Assembly: GCA_963691655.1 (NCBI GenBank)
Contig: OY829328.1
Coordinates: 75,396,400-75,460,399, forward strand
Reading direction: 5' to 3'
From: Toxonevra muliebris
Lineage: Eukaryota; Arthropoda; Insecta; Diptera; Pallopteridae
Length of the DNA stretch: 64,000 bases
Shown: positions 35,641-49,460 of the stretch, piece by piece
Layout of the letters: every line of letters begins with the position of its first letter
Numbering within the stretch: position 1 is the first letter of the stretch
Made by a program: the position numbers and the translations under genes
The notes under the pieces: model-generated
The model's input: the letters and a program-made list of their open reading frames with translations, nothing else
What the model was told of the DNA's origin: nothing
Database searches by the model: none

Positions 35641-35987
35641 AGAGACCAGGAAATTCGGTGAGGTGTAAAAATAATTTTTCCGTTTTCCACTTCTCTTTCC
35701 TCTTCTCCTTTTCCGTTAAATGTTAAAGTTGGCACTGTTATGCGGCAAGTTCAAGCCAATGACATTCAAATGTCAATACAAATGTCAATGCATGCTCTAT
35801 ACATATCAAAATTATTTTAAATGTCACAAAGATATGAAAACACAAATGTTGATCGCAGGCAATTAATTCTAGATTTTTAAATAATACATATATAATATTA
35901 ATATATATTTACTTTTAATTTAAAATTAAGAGGCGTTTAGAAAATTTCTATGTGAAAAATTTACTATGTCATTATTTTGTCACATGA

Positions 35988-36193
35988 CAGGCTCAAATCA
36001 AATACGAAGTAAAAAATGATTGCCAGCAAAAATGAATTACAATTATTTAACCGCAAAAACGAAACAAAAATAAGAGATGGCGAAGTAGAACAAAACCGGC
36101 TGAGTGGAAATTTTTGTTCCGTTTTTGCACTCAAATATTTTCAATGCTCTTTTGCTAGCTACAATTTTTTACTTCGTATTTGCTTTCAGCCTG
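35988..36193. mobile_element. 206 bp CAGGCTGA-ended MITE
   Basis: Left end CAGGCTCAAATCAAATACGA, right end inverse CAGGCTGAAAGCAAATACGA. The inverted repeats continue as agtaaaaaatt on both sides, so the whole element can fold back. Flanks are tcacatga and ccacatat, a poorly preserved 8 bp duplication at best. Same family as 50127-51318. Confidence 0.75.
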
Positions 36194-36959
36194 CCACATA
36201 TAAAAATGAATTACAGTAGCCATGTACACTTTTTCTCGCCGAATAATTAATTTTTAATTAAACAATTTAAAAAAAAATTTGAAGAATTTCAACCAAATAT
36301 GATAATTTTTTATGTGGGTGTTCAATGCTTTCAAACTGGCAAACAAAAACAAAAGACTGAAAAATTTTTTAAAAAATTGTGACAAAAGCTTAACGCACTT
36401 TTATAAAGCTTACGTATTTTGTTAGACATTAAAAATAAGTATACAAACACAAATTCAAGCAAATGATGAATTTAACTTAGCTCTTTCATTCTTCATTGCT
36501 CTCTTTCCATATTTTTCTTTCAAAATCTCTTTCTCTCTCTTTCTCACTATTTCATTTCCACTCAGTGTGCTTTTTTTGTGCGAAATTAACATTTGCATAT
36601 CTTGATGAATTTCAATTCTTCAAAAATTTTTTGGCATAAATTAAATTGTCTGTTGCTTTTTCTTCACTTATTTTAAGTTGAAGTCAAAAAAGTAATTTGA
36701 CTTTTGTCTGCAGTAGCAACACTTAAAATAATCTCCATTAAAGTGAAAACAATAGACGCCTTTCATTTTTAATTTTTCTCTTATTTTTGATGTTATAACA
36801 TCTTTAAACGTGGCTAAAGGAAAATTTATAGTGGAGTGAATTGATGGAAATTAAAATTAAATGTCACGTCAGTGTCGTGTGAGGTTCATAGTATGTGTGA
36901 ATTTATAAGTGTGTGTTTAAGTAAATAAATAAACAAATGCATGTATTGGCGATTGTGTT
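36194..36959. other. AT-rich noncoding stretch
   Basis: Nothing beyond short CT runs (36520-36545) is recognised. Confidence 0.4.
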
Positions 36960-38400
36960 AAATTTTCATACCGCCAGGTAATGCGTGGTAAATTGCACCC
37001 TGAAAATTGCTGTTTTGTTATTAGAATAAACTAATTGAGATAGTTGAATTTTAAATATTAAAAACAGGACCCTAAAAGTATACCACACTTTTATTGTTTT
37101 TTCTGTGGATATAGTGCTGACTATGTTAAGGTTTCATAGAGCTAGGTGGAAGCTGATGAATCGCACCCCGAAAGTATTCTGTCTTATTATTAGTATAAAC
37201 AGATTAAATTGAACCTTTTAATATTGAAAAAACTACCCTAAAAGTATACCGCACTTTTGTTATTTTGTATGTAAATATAGTGGGGTTTATGCTAAGCTTT
37301 CATACTGCCTGGTGGAGGGTGGTAAATTGCATGCCGAAAGTATGCTGTCTTATTATTAGTACAAAAAGATTAATAAAAGTGAATTTTTAATGTTAAAAAT
37401 AGGACACTGAAAATACACCGCACTTTTATTATATGTATGTAAATATAGCGCTGGTTATGTTAAACTTTCGTAGCGCTAAGTGAAGGGTTCGTAACTGCAT
37501 CCATATGTTGTCTTAATATTAGTACAAACAGATTAAGGTGGACTTTTTAATATTAAAAACAGAACTCTAAAAGTATACCACACTTTTATTATTTAGTATG
37601 TAAATATTGTGGTTGCCAAGTTAAACCTTAGTACCGTTGGTTGAAAGCTGATGAATTGCACCTCGAAAGTATGCTGTCTAATTATTAGTATGAACAGATT
37701 GAGAAAAGTAAACTAATAATATTCAAAATAGGACTCTAAAAGTATACCCCTCTTTTATTATTTAGTATGTAAATATTGCGGTTGTCAAGTTGAAAATTGG
37801 TACCGCCCGGCGAATTACACCCCGAAATTATGTTGTATTGTTATTAAAATAAACCGATTTAGATAGGGGAATTTTCAATATGAAAAACTGGACCCTAAGG
37901 GTATAAAGCACGTTTATTATTTTGTCTGTAAATATAATGCCGGTTATGATAAACTTTCTTACCAACAGGTGAAGAGTGGTGAATTGCACCCCGTAAGTAT
38001 GCTGTCTAATTATTAGTATCAACAGATTAAGAAGGGTGAATTTTTAATATTAAAAACAGGACCCTAAAAGTATACCACACTTTTATCATTTCATATGTAA
38101 AAATATTGTGGTTGCCAAGTTAAACTTTCGTACCGCCAGATGAAGGGTGGTGAATTGCACCCCGTAAGTATGATGTTTTATTATTAGTGTCAACACATTA
38201 AAAAAGGTGAACTTTTTAATATTAAAAATAAGACCCTAAAAATATACCACACTTTTATTATTTAACATGTAAAAATATAGTGGTTGCCAAGTTAAACTTT
38301 CGTACCGCTAGGTAAATCGCATCTTATTATTAGTATCAACAGATTAAGGTGAACTTTTTTATATTAAATATAGGACACAACAAGCCCAAAAGTATGCAAC
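36960..38400. repeat. 160-172 bp tandem satellite, 8-9 copies
   Basis: Each unit contains, in order, ttcgtaccgccagg, gtgaattgcaccccgaaagt, gctgtcttattattagta, aacagatta, ttaatattaaaaacaggacc and ctaaaagtataccacacttt. The taccacac anchor lies near 37081, 37246, 37416, 37576, 37744, 37904, 38072 and 38244, giving spacing of 160-172 bp. Copies are about 75-90% alike by eye. Unit length is close to one nucleosome repeat. A mariner lies about 40 bp beyond the last copy. Confidence 0.93.
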
Positions 38401-38442
38401 GCTTAATTTATATGTCAAAAATGGTTATGGAATGTACTTGTA

Positions 38443-39134
38443 TTGAGAGTATGAATGTATAAACTCGTAATTGTTCATATCTATCATACGCGCCATTTTT
38501 TTGACATTAACAGCTATTCTATCTCGAAGAGCACCAAAAATACTATAAGAATTGATCTGTCAAATAATTTTCATCACATCAACGGCAAAGCCGAACATCC
38601 ATGGATCCAAGCTCATGCTGTGTATTTGGTGGGATATGAAAGGTGTCGTGTGTTATGAGCTGTTGAAACCGAACGAAACGATCACTGGCGACCGCTACCG
38701 ACTACAATTGATGCGTTTGAGCCGAGCATTAAAGGATAAGAGGCCAGAATATGAGAATAGACACGACGAAGTTATTCTTCAGCACGACAATGCTCGGCTG
38801 CATGTTGCAAGGCAAGTAAAAACATACTTGGAAACGCTGAAATGGGAAGTGCTACCCCACCCGCCGTATTCTCCAGACATTGCTCCTTCGATGATACATG
38901 GCCTGGCTGAACAGCATTTCCGTTCTTTCGAAGAACTCAAAAAATGGGTCGATTCGTGGATAGCCTCAAAAGATGACAAGTTCTTTCGACGCGGAATCCG
39001 TATGCTACCAGAAAGATGGGAAAAAGTTGTGGCTAACGATGGACAATACTTTAAAGAATACATTTATAATCACTTTTTCACACTAAATGTCCAAATTACG
39101 AAAAAAATACGAGTTTATACATTCATACTCCCAA
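38443..39134 (+). mobile_element. Deleted mariner with both ends (copy C)
   Basis: Left end TTGAGAGTATGAATGTATAA at 38443 and right end inverse of TTGGGAGTATGAATGTATAA at 39134, flanked on both sides by TA. The transposase frame (38552-39142) lacks the N-terminal half: the leader word gtcaaataattttc joins directly to the codons for the [15 protein letters not shown] region. A 21 bp in-frame deletion also removes the DYHLF..S residues, so APSMIHGLAEQ stands where copies A and B have APSDYHLFxSMTHGLA. The third catalytic aspartate is therefore lost. The 692 bp element has the structure of a mariner-derived non-autonomous element. Confidence 0.92.
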
Positions 39135-39136
39135 TA

Positions 39137-40299
39137 TATTAATGGAATTAGTGGAATACATTAAAAATGGTTTTTATTTATTATATTTTTTATTGTGAAA
39201 TATGAAAACGAAAACTTGTATAATGAAGTAAGCAACAATAAGTAGAATATGTTATCACATCATGTGACGAGTGCGGAAGGAACTCAGTTTAGTTTTTGTT
39301 AAATTTTCTCTCTCTCTCCTTACTTAGAAATTAAAACAAATTGCAGGGGTTTTATAATAATTTTTTTTTATACGTTTTCATTTTATTATAAGTCGAAAAT
39401 GATAGAAATTTCAAAAAGATTTATATTCATCAACTCTTAATTAACAGTAGAAATTTAATACCAAAAATAGCTTTAAAAATATATAAATATCTGCTTAATT
39501 TCAGTAGTTCGTACAAGATTTAAATTATTTATAGAAAACTCTCAGTCTTCTTCACATTAAATCAGACAAACAAAAATCTTTAGCTTCCTTCCCTTAAAAA
39601 AAAAAATATAGCAGCTTTAAAACGAAAGAATCCAATCATGAAAAAATTTTAAATAAAAAAGCAGTTAACTGAAAAGGAGACTAGGTAATCTGAAATTCTG
39701 CACAAATCGGAAACATTGCAATAAAAACAAAAAATGAATAAATAAAACTAGAAAAAGTCATGCTACTCTCTTCCATATGAGACAAAATTCATGAGGAGCA
39801 GCACAACATGTCGTCTTCAGCTTTAGCAAATTCAAATACAGTGAAGTAAAAATTTAATTCCATAGAAAAAAAAAAACGAAAAAACAAAAAAATTATACTA
39901 GAAATATTGTGAAGTAAAACGCAATGGAATGCAAAATATTTGTGCAAAAGACATTTTGACAGCATAAAAATAGAAAAATAGAATACCACGAGCAGAAAAA
40001 ACCAATTTTTATATTTAGTTTTTTTTTTTCAGCATCATGGCGTTAAATGTTTTGCCAGCATATACTCTGAAATTAAACACAGATTTTCTGTTGTTTTCAA
40101 AAGTTTTGTTCCATAGATTTTAGATACGCATAGAAATTTAAAAAGTTTGAAATGCTTTAAGTCAAAATTTGCACAGACTCTAAACGAAGCAAAATTTGTT
40201 AATTTTCTAGATTAATAACAACAAAAATTAAAACTGAGAAAAGTTTTATGAAGAAAAATATAGCAGAATCCATAAAATAGTTTTAAGATAGTATAGAGT
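39137..40299. other. AT-rich noncoding stretch
   Basis: No gene is supported. Very A-rich with multiple poly(A) runs; the right edge grades into the minisatellite at about 40300. Confidence 0.45.
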
Positions 40300-42990
40300 A
40301 GACAGAACCCGACTAGAGGTAAGACCGAATATTAGACCATATATCGGCTCAAAGACTACAGCCAAATTCAGATCATAATTTAGTCCCGAATTCGGATCAA
40401 GAGCAAACAAACATCCGAACCATAGATCAGACTAGAACTAGGAATATAAATTAAACCAATAACAGACCCAAATTGAAATTAAGTCAAGACCAAATTTAGA
40501 CCCAAATCAGTTTAAATTTCAGATCAAAATTCAGACCAAAAAAAAGAATTATAGGTTTGATCTTTAGACCATAAATAGACTCAAAATTATTCCGAATTCA
40601 GAACAACATTCAAGCCCAAATGTTATTTGAAATTAAGCCAAAAATTCGGACCTAAAATACACTAAAATATGGACTGAAATTCAGAACAAAATTCAGGCCT
40701 ATAAGTCACCATAAAATTGGTTACAATTTAGACCAAAAATATACTAAAATTCGGGCAAAAATTCAGACCGAATTTAGATAAAAAATTCAAACCCCAAAGG
40801 TTACCAGAAATCAGGCCACGATTCAGACCAAAAATATACTAAAAGCCGGAACTATATTCAAGCAGAAATATTACCAGAAATTAGACCAAAATTCATGTCA
40901 AAAGTATACTGAAATTTCGGATAAAAATTTACACCAAAATAAAGCCCAAATGTCATCAGAAATCAAATTACAATTTAGACCCAAAAATATTCTTAAATTT
41001 GGACCTGAATTTACAACAAAATCTCAGACCCAAATGTTGCCTGAAATTAGACCACAACTCAAACCAAAAATATACTGAAATTAGGGATAAAATTTAGACC
41101 AAATGTCTTTAGAGATCAGACTACAATTCAGACTAAAAATATACTTAAATTCAGACAAAAATTCAGGCTGAAATATTGTCAGAAATCAGACCATAATTCG
41201 AACCTAAAATACACTAAAATTTAGTCCTAAAATGTCAAAAAAATTAGGTAACAATTTAGACCAAAAACATACTAAAATTCAAACTAATTTTAGACTATTA
41301 TTCAGGCTTAAATGTCACAAAAATCAAGCCGCAATTTAGACCAAAATTATACTAAAATTCAGGCCCATAATTCCGACTAAAAACGTACCAAATTTCGGAC
41401 CAAAAACTGATCTAAATTTCACCGGGAATCAAACCACAATTCAAACCTAACTTTAAACAAAAACTAAGGTCTAAATTTTGCCAAAAATGTACTAAAGTTT
41501 AAACCAAAAATTTAGACCCGAGTATTTCCAGAAATTATACCATAATTCAGACCAAAAATAAACTAAAATCCGGTCTAAAACTTAGAGCAAGATTTAGACC
41601 GAATGTTATCAGCAATCACAATACAATTCAGATTAAAAATATATTAAAACTTAGAACATAAATAGATCGAATCAATCGATTAGACCAGAATGTCACAAAA
41701 AATCCGACCAATATTCAGATTAAAAATATATTAAAATTCAGAACAACAATAGATCAAATATCACCAGAAATAAAAACATACCTACTTAAATTCAAATCGA
41801 AAATTCGGAGTCAAATACCACCAAAAATCAGGTCACATTTCAGATCAATAATATACTAAAGTTCAAACTAAAATTCAGGTCGAAAATTCAGATAAAAAAT
41901 GTACTGAAAGTCGGACCAAAATTCAGATCAAAATCACGCCAAAATGTCACCAAAAATTAAACCACAATTCAAACCAAAAATGTACTTAAAATAATACCAA
42001 AATTCCGACTGAATTTAGAACAGAAACTCAGATCAAAATTTCACCAGAAATTAGACCACAATTCAGGCCAAAAATATAGTAAAGTTAGTACTAAAAATTA
42101 GACCTGAATGTTACCAAAAATTAGACCACAACTCAGACTAAAAGTAAGCTCAAATTTGGGCTAAAATTTAGACCAAATTTCACCAGAAATTCGGCCATTC
42201 GAACAAAAATAGATTCCAATTCGAACAAAAATAGATCGAAATTCAGACCTGAATGTCATCAGAAATCAGACCACAATTCCAATTAAAAATATATTAAAAT
42301 TCAGAACAAATCAAAATTCAGGCCCAACTATTACCAGAAAATAGAACACAACTAAGACTAAAAATTTACTAAAATTCAAACCGAATTTAGACCGAAAACT
42401 GAGACTCAAATACCACCAAAAATCAGGTCATAATTCAGATCAAAAAAATACTTAAGTTCAGGCTAAAATTCAAACCCACTATTTAGACTAAAATATACTG
42501 AAATTCGATTTAAAATTTAGACCAAAATCAGTCCTAAATTTCACCAGGAATTAAACCACAATTCGAACCAAAAATATACTTAAATTTGCACCACAATTCC
42601 GACTGAAATTAGAACAGAAACTAAGATCAAAATGTCAGTGAAATTAAACCATACTTCAGGCCAAAAATACACTAAAGTTTATACCAAAAATGTAGGCCTG
42701 AATGTTACTAGAAATAATACTACAACTCAGACCAAGAATAAACTATAATTCGGACCAGGAATAAGAACAGGATTCAGGCTAAAAATATACTAAGATTCAG
42801 AGCAAAAATATAACAAAATTAGGCCTAAGTGTAGCCAGAAATCAGAAGAGAACTCCGACCAAAAATAAAACTAACATTCAGACTAAAATTTAAACCAAAA
42901 TTCACACCAAATGTAGCAAGAAGTCAGACCATAATTCAGACTAATAATATACAGAAATTCGTAACCTATGCTCTAGAAGGATTTAAAGGA
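40300..42990. repeat. GACCAAAAATATACTAAAATTC minisatellite block
   Basis: Variants of the GACCAAAATTCA word in the same orientation as the block at 1-1080. Here it alternates with a second word, aaaaatatactaaaattc, and with tcaccagaaatcagaccacaattc, giving a loose longer period of about 70-90 bp. No coding frame. Confidence 0.85.
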
Positions 42991-44519
42991 ATATTTCTAT
43001 GTATTGTAGCCGGTTTTTTCTATAATGACACAATCAACCAAACTATTGCCATGTAACAAAATGATTGTGCAATTGGATTGGTTTAGATTGGATAGGATTT
43101 TTTTCAATTGATGTATCTGGCAAAAAATTTATTAACATTATATTTTTATATAAGTGTCTATATGTGTGTATGTATGTAAATTTAAATCTTCTTAAGTCAA
43201 TTAAAATTCAAATTGTCAAGTTGAGCATAAAAATTGTCTGTGTTTATTTTCGTGTTTAATTTTTTCTGCTGTTTGTTGTTCCTTAATTTATACCAAAATA
43301 ATATTGCATGTGTTTTTTTTGTTGTATTTATAGTGCTGTGTGTTTTTTTTTTTAGATTTAAAATAGTCATATTTTTTTTTATTGTTATTGTTCAACAGAA
43401 TTTCAATGAATGACAATTAAGCTTTAAAAAAAAAAGAAAAAAACAAACAAGAACAAAAACAAAAACTATTTATTTATTTATTTTTTTTTTTCACTTTACG
43501 GTTTAATTTTTTCAGGTCCTCTTTTTTTATGTTTATATCTGTGTGTATGTGTGTGTGTATCTGCTTGTTTTTATAAAGAATTAACGCAAATCAAGGTATT
43601 AAAAATGAAAAAAAGAGAGACAAAACAAAATAATAATAATAATAAAGCATATGAATAATTCTTTATAAATATTGCCATATTATGTAAATACCCTCAACAA
43701 TTTTATACAATTTTTGTTTTTTGATATTTTTGCTTTTTAAAAAAATTCGCACACAAAAACACACACACAAATATAAATTAATTTTTCTGGTTTTTTTCGG
43801 CCACAAAAGCTGTCAACGAAACCAACAAAATAAATTCCATGTGCACCACATTCGGTTGACAACATTGTTGTTGCTATTGTTGTTGTTATTGTTTACTGTT
43901 ATCTTGTTTATTTTTCATGCACACCAACCAACAACAACAACAATAATGTCATCTAAAATAAAGTGCAATATTTTTATGATTTATAAAATTGTAAAAAAAA
44001 ACAAACAGTTGAAAAAAAATATATTAAAAGTGATATAAATACAAAGAAATGAAATGAAAAAAATTTTAACAAAATAATCATGCCAACATTTTTCAGATTT
44101 TTAAATAGCTGCTGCTGGCTACTCTTGCTGTTTTTCTTGTTTTCGCTGTTGCTTCTGTTGTTTCCGTTGTTTCTACACCTCCGCTTTCTCTTTTTTCAGC
44201 TGCTTCACGTTTCACGTTTTCCTTCTCCCGCCTTTAACTGTATTTACTGTATTTTTTCTAGCTGCTAATTTGTTACGCTGCTCAATTTTAAGTGTGTTCA
44301 ATTGTAAAAAAGCTCCACTCGAATCGTATCATACGGCCATTTTTTGTGATTTTTGTTTTTTTTTTCTTCAATTATAAAATATTTTTTTTTATAAATGTTT
44401 AATAGATATCATAAAAAATTTAAATGAAATTTGCATAAAAGTGATTTTTTTTTAATTGTAAACTAGTAAAAAACAAGAGTCATGAATTATTTGGGCACCT
44501 AGACGTATGAGCTATTTTA
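42991..44519. other. Noncoding, poly(T)/CAA-rich stretch
   Basis: T runs, a TAA run (43632-43645), TG runs (43540-43560), and CAA/TTG repeats arranged as inverted arms (gttgttgctattgttgttgt at about 43866 and caacaacaacaacaat at about 43931). No gene is supported; the L/F-rich frame at 44080-44268 looks like translated T-rich DNA. Confidence 0.45.
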
Positions 44520-47500
44520 TTTCATAGACTAAACTCGGAAACTAAATCGGAAATCAGATTACAACTCAGTCGAAAATTTAAATAATAACTAGACAGAATT
44601 CAAATGAAAAATAGAACTAAAATATGACAAAAATCAAGACCGATATTTAGGCCTAACTCAAACTAAATTCAAAACAAAATTCAAAAAAAAAAAAAAACAA
44701 AAAATCAAATTTTAGACCAAAAACTAGATCAAAAATTAGTCTAAAATTTAGACAAAAAATCAAATCAAAACTTAGACCAAAACTCGAACCCAATTCAGTC
44801 CGTCCATAATTTAAAACAAAAATCAGACCAAAATACAAATTAAGAATTACGCTCAAAACCTTGAACAAAAAATTGGTCTAAATTCTAGTTGAAAAATTAA
44901 ATTCTAAGTTCTCTAAATTTTGGTCTAAAAAGCAACCAATGTTAATATCAAAATTCAGACTCAATATTAAGACTAAAATATCGAATCAAAATTTATACCA
45001 GAATTTAGACCAAATTTTGATTGAAACCTCAGATCTAAGTTCAGACCAAAAGGAAATCAAAACTAAAACTAAATTGAGACCAAAGCTCAAATAAAAAATT
45101 TGTGAAAAAATAAGCCCAAATTCAGACCATAATTTAGACCAGATTTAGACAAAAAATCAGACCAAAAAAAAGACCAAATATATTTATTTATATTGATATA
45201 TATCAGACAAAACTCCAGAGCAAAATTGAGAACAAAAATGAGTCAAAATTGATACCAAAAATTAAGCCATGGCTCAGACCAAAATACACATTAAAAATCG
45301 AATTGAAACAAATTAACCAAAGACTCAGATAATATTATTTGGCTAAAATTTAGAAAAAAAGCTAACCAATACTCAGACTCAGAGCTGAAGCAAAATTCAG
45401 TCCAATATTCAAATGAAAACATCGGAACAAGAAATCCTGACCGAAAATTGAGCTAAATACTGAACAAAAAAATTCTCGTCTAAAAAACAACTAAAATAAA
45501 AATTCAGACTAATATTCAGATGATATCATTGGACCAAAAGTTATACCAGAATTTAGACCAAATTTTGATTGAAACCTCAGACCTAAGTTCAGACCAGAAG
45601 TGAATCAAAACTAAAAATAAAGTTAGACCAAAAATCAAATTAAAAATTTGGACCAAAACTCAAATCAAAAAATTCAGCAAAAAAAATAAACGAAACTCTG
45701 ACCACAATTTAGACCAGATTCAATCAGAAAATCAGACAAAATATCAAACAAAACTCCTAGGCAAAATATATAATAAAAATAAAGCAAAATTAAGACCAAA
45801 AATTAACCCATAGCTCAGACCAAATTTAGACCAAAACTCAAATAAAAAAACGAACCGAAACTCATATCAACACCAAAAGGAAGTATCAAAACTCAGACCA
45901 AAATTCACATCGAAATCAGAAAATCAGAACAAGATTGAAACTAAAAACCACGAAACACAGACCAAAATTTAGCCAAAAAATTAGACCAAAACTTAGTGCT
46001 AAATTCAGACCATTACTGAGTGCTAAATTCAGACCAATTATAATAAAAAAAATCGAAACTCAGGACGAACTTTAGACCAAAAAAAAGATGACAAATTAAC
46101 CTAAGACTCAGACCATATTTTGACCAAAATTTAGACAAATATTCAAACCAATACTCAGATCAGAAATGAAACAACATTCAGATGAAAATATCGGACCAAA
46201 AGTTATACCAAAAATGGATCAAATTTTGATTAAAACCTAAGATCTAAGTTCAGACCAGAAGCGAATTAAAAACTAAAACAAATTTTGAACTTAGACCACA
46301 ACTTAGAGACAAAGATCAAAACAAGGAATCCTGACAGGAAATTGGACTAAATTCTGAAAAAAAATGTTCGTCTAAAAAGCATCTAAAGTTGATACCAAAA
46401 TTCAGACCAATATTCAGATGATAACATCGGACCAAAAGTTATACCAGAACTAAGACTAAATTTAGATTAAAAATTTAAATCTAAGTTCAAACCAGAAATG
46501 AATCAAAACTAAAAAAAAATTTAGACCAAAACCCAAATCTCAGCAAAAAAAAATTAGACGAAATTCAGACCGCAATTTAGGACAGATTCAAACTCAAAAT
46601 CAGACCAACTATCAGACGAAGCATCAGGTCGAAATTAAGACGAAAAATTAATCCAAGGCTCAGATCGCATTTAGACCAAAAATTCAAACCAACATTCTGA
46701 CCGAAAAATAAATCAAATTCAGTCCAAAACTGAAGGCAAAACTCAGACCGACTATCAGAAAAAAACAAACCGAAACTCAGAGCGGACTTCAGACTTTAAA
46801 AATTAAGATATTTAGACCAAAATTTTGCACAAAATATCAAGCCAAATCTCAGATCAGAACAGAGGCAAACTATCAGAACAAAACTCAGACTAAAATTGAT
46901 GCCGAAATCAGACCAAAACTAAGTGCTAAATTCAGACCAAAATGCTGCCTAAAACGCAGTGCAAAATTCAGAACAAAAATGAGACCAAAATTTCCTTTAA
47001 CATTCAGATTACATTTTAATCGAACCATAAATCAAAACTGCGCCAAAATATCATAACAAAAATTGCATAAAAAATCAATTAAAATTCAAACCAAAAAATG
47101 GAAAGCAAAATTTAGACTAACTATCTGAAAAAAAAACAAACCGAAACTCTGAGCGAAGTTTAGACCAAAAACAAGTCGAAAAATTAAGATAAGACTCAAA
47201 AAATGAGATAAACCAAAATTTAGACAAAACATCAAGCAAAACCTCAGATCAGAACTGAGACAAAGTATCAGAACAAAAATGAGATAAAAACTCAAACTAA
47301 AATTGACTCCGAAATCAAACCAAAATTCAACCAAAAAATCAGACCACAAATCAGACCGAAATACTTACCATAATTCAACAGAAAAATCCGACCAAAACTG
47401 AGTGCTAAATATAAACCAAAAAGTTTCGGATCTAATTTTAACCAAACCACATAACAAAAATTGCATTTAAACCCAAACAAAAATTTAGACCCAGATCCTA

Positions 47501-47660
47501 ACATAATTCAGACCATAAATCAGGCCGAAACTCAAATAAAAAATTTCAACAAAAATTATATGAAATCCAGACCACAATTTAGACCAGATTCAGTAAAAAT
47601 CAGACCAAAACTTAGACTAAGTATTAGACCAACTTCAGACCCAAACTCGAAACGAAAATC
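44520..47660. repeat. GACCAAAATTCAGACC minisatellite, largest block
   Basis: The same word family fills about 3.1 kb. A higher-order module (ggaccaaaagttataccaga..tttagaccaaattttgatt..aaacctcagatctaagttca) recurs near 44990, 45535, 46195 and 46430. Open frames on the minus strand with repeated FGLxFxL residues are translations of the repeat. Confidence 0.85.
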
Positions 47661-49080
47661 AATATCTTTCGCCGAGTTATCTCGGATTTCAAGACATATT
47701 ATAGGACGACTGGGTTCCTAGAAGTACTCTCTTCAATTACTCGTTTAACTTAAAGGTTTCTGATGGCAATCGCTGTGAAACCAAATGGGTAAAAAAGATT
47801 ACATATTACGCTGCCCCATTAATCCACTCGCACAAAATTTGAGCTACTATGACGTTAGAGCCTTTAACCTAGAGTAAAAATGGTAAACGTCCTGCTAAAA
47901 TACTGTGCATGTGACCGTAAAAACCGGTCCCAGAAGATCGCTTAAGAAACTCAGCAATTTGTTGATCGAATTTAAGCGCCGCAATGACTTAATCCAACCT
48001 CTGCCGAATTTCCGCAGAGATGAAGAGACTTGAATAAGTTAATTCGAGTTTATTGATTTTTCTAAATATATCAAAAAAAAAAAAAAAACTTCACAGAAAG
48101 GAATTTACCTTATTTTTTCAGAATATTATTCTTTTTTGCCACACAATCTTTATTTCTATTCTTTCTATTCATGACTGTGTATAGAAGTTGATTTTGCTAT
48201 TATACACGCTTAATATAACATTTAAAACTATTTCGATACACTGAAGTGATATTAAAGTAAATAGTAATGTAAATAAAATCAAATTTGACACAGTCAGAGT
48301 AGGAATTTTACGTTTAAATAACAGATTAATTGAATTGTTTACATTTGGTCGTAAATTTTGCGTAGAAAAAAGGTAAAAAATGTAAAGAATTGAAAGCAAC
48401 TATAAGCAATCAACTGTCAAAGTATTTCATAATAAAATTCATTTATGAAAAACCAATATCTGTCACACTTATATTAAAAAATCGCTTATAAGGCAGCGTA
48501 ACTGATGAACCTTAAGACGTCGTTGTACACACAAAAGAAAAATACTGATGTAAGAAACAATTTCTTTGGATTTTCCGAATTTGTTTTATCCGTTTTCTAC
48601 AGGAAATGGCATTAAAAACATACAAACAAAATTTTTTATTCTAGTTGCTCTTATTTTTTACATTATATGTATACTTTACATTGACAAAACTAACTTGCCA
48701 ACACTGATTGTAGGGCCTTCGTTAATAACATAGTGCAACAGTAAATTTCAAATATCGAATAGATAATTTTTTAAGGATAATTCGGGGTCGCTGAATCCGA
48801 CTCTGTACTCAGATTTTCTCTATCACGTCTGGGATCTCCGGTATGGGAGCCGAAACCCATAATTTTAGTATGCGCGGGACCAATATAAAACTTTTTTTAT
48901 TTTACCTTGTACATGTTTCACAGCTAAGAGAGAGTTGTTTATGATGGAAGGAATGGAAAAAATTACTTTGACAGCAAGACTCCTCCAACCCCCTTTAGCC
49001 ACCCTTTTGGATGGTATATGAAGCCTCTATTCGATATATGACTGTACCGGGTAAATGAATGCGAAACATATCATTAGGTT
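47661..49080. other. Unrecognised low-repeat sequence
   Basis: The part at 47660-48020 is GC-richer than its surroundings but has no sustained reading frame. A 10 bp inverted pair (ttacgctgcc near 47807, ggcagcgtaa near 48492) could be chance. The sequence near 48780-48890 (gaatccgactctgtactcag...gggatctccggtatgggagc) is also not recognised. Confidence 0.35.
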
Positions 49081-49089
49081 TTGGCAAAA

Positions 49090-49460
49090 AAAAGTTGGGG
49101 TCACCGAAGGTCAAAATTACCGAGGTCCAACTTTTTTGTAATAAACTAACCCTTGAAAAAAAAATTTTTTAATTTTTTTTATTGTTGGAAAAAATAATAA
49201 ACATTCTTCGGAAAAAATATTCTCCATCAAAAAATAGTTGAAGTCGTTTAAGGTCTAAACCATCTTCGTCTAACATTTTCCCAGAAATTAAGTTTCGACA
49301 GACTAAAATCATTTTTTTGTTGCTATAATGGATTTATATGAGATTTCCCGTTGAAAAAACAACAAACAGTTTTTGAGAAAAATATCTCCAATTAAAAAGT
49401 AGTTGACGTCACCGAAGGTCAAAATCACGTAGGTCCAATTTTTTTAAGAAATTAACCCTA
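49090..49460 (+). repeat. ~310 bp-spaced direct duplication
   Basis: The phrase gtcaccgaaggtcaaaatta.cgaggtccaacttttt..aactaaccct occurs near 49099 and, diverged, near 49408 (gtcaccgaaggtcaaaatcacgtaggtccaattttttt). The intervening part also contains related words (aagtcgtttaaggtctaaac). Confidence 0.6.

Noticed and set aside
44653..47349. Minus-strand frames rich in FGLxFxL repeats
   Set aside because: They arise from the GACCAAAATT minisatellite; the same happens in every block and the frames shift at each indel.
47805..48495. 10 bp inverted pair (ttacgctgcc / ggcagcgtaa) as ends of a 690 bp element
   Set aside because: Arms are short, flanks show no target duplication, and a 10 bp match at this distance can occur by chance.
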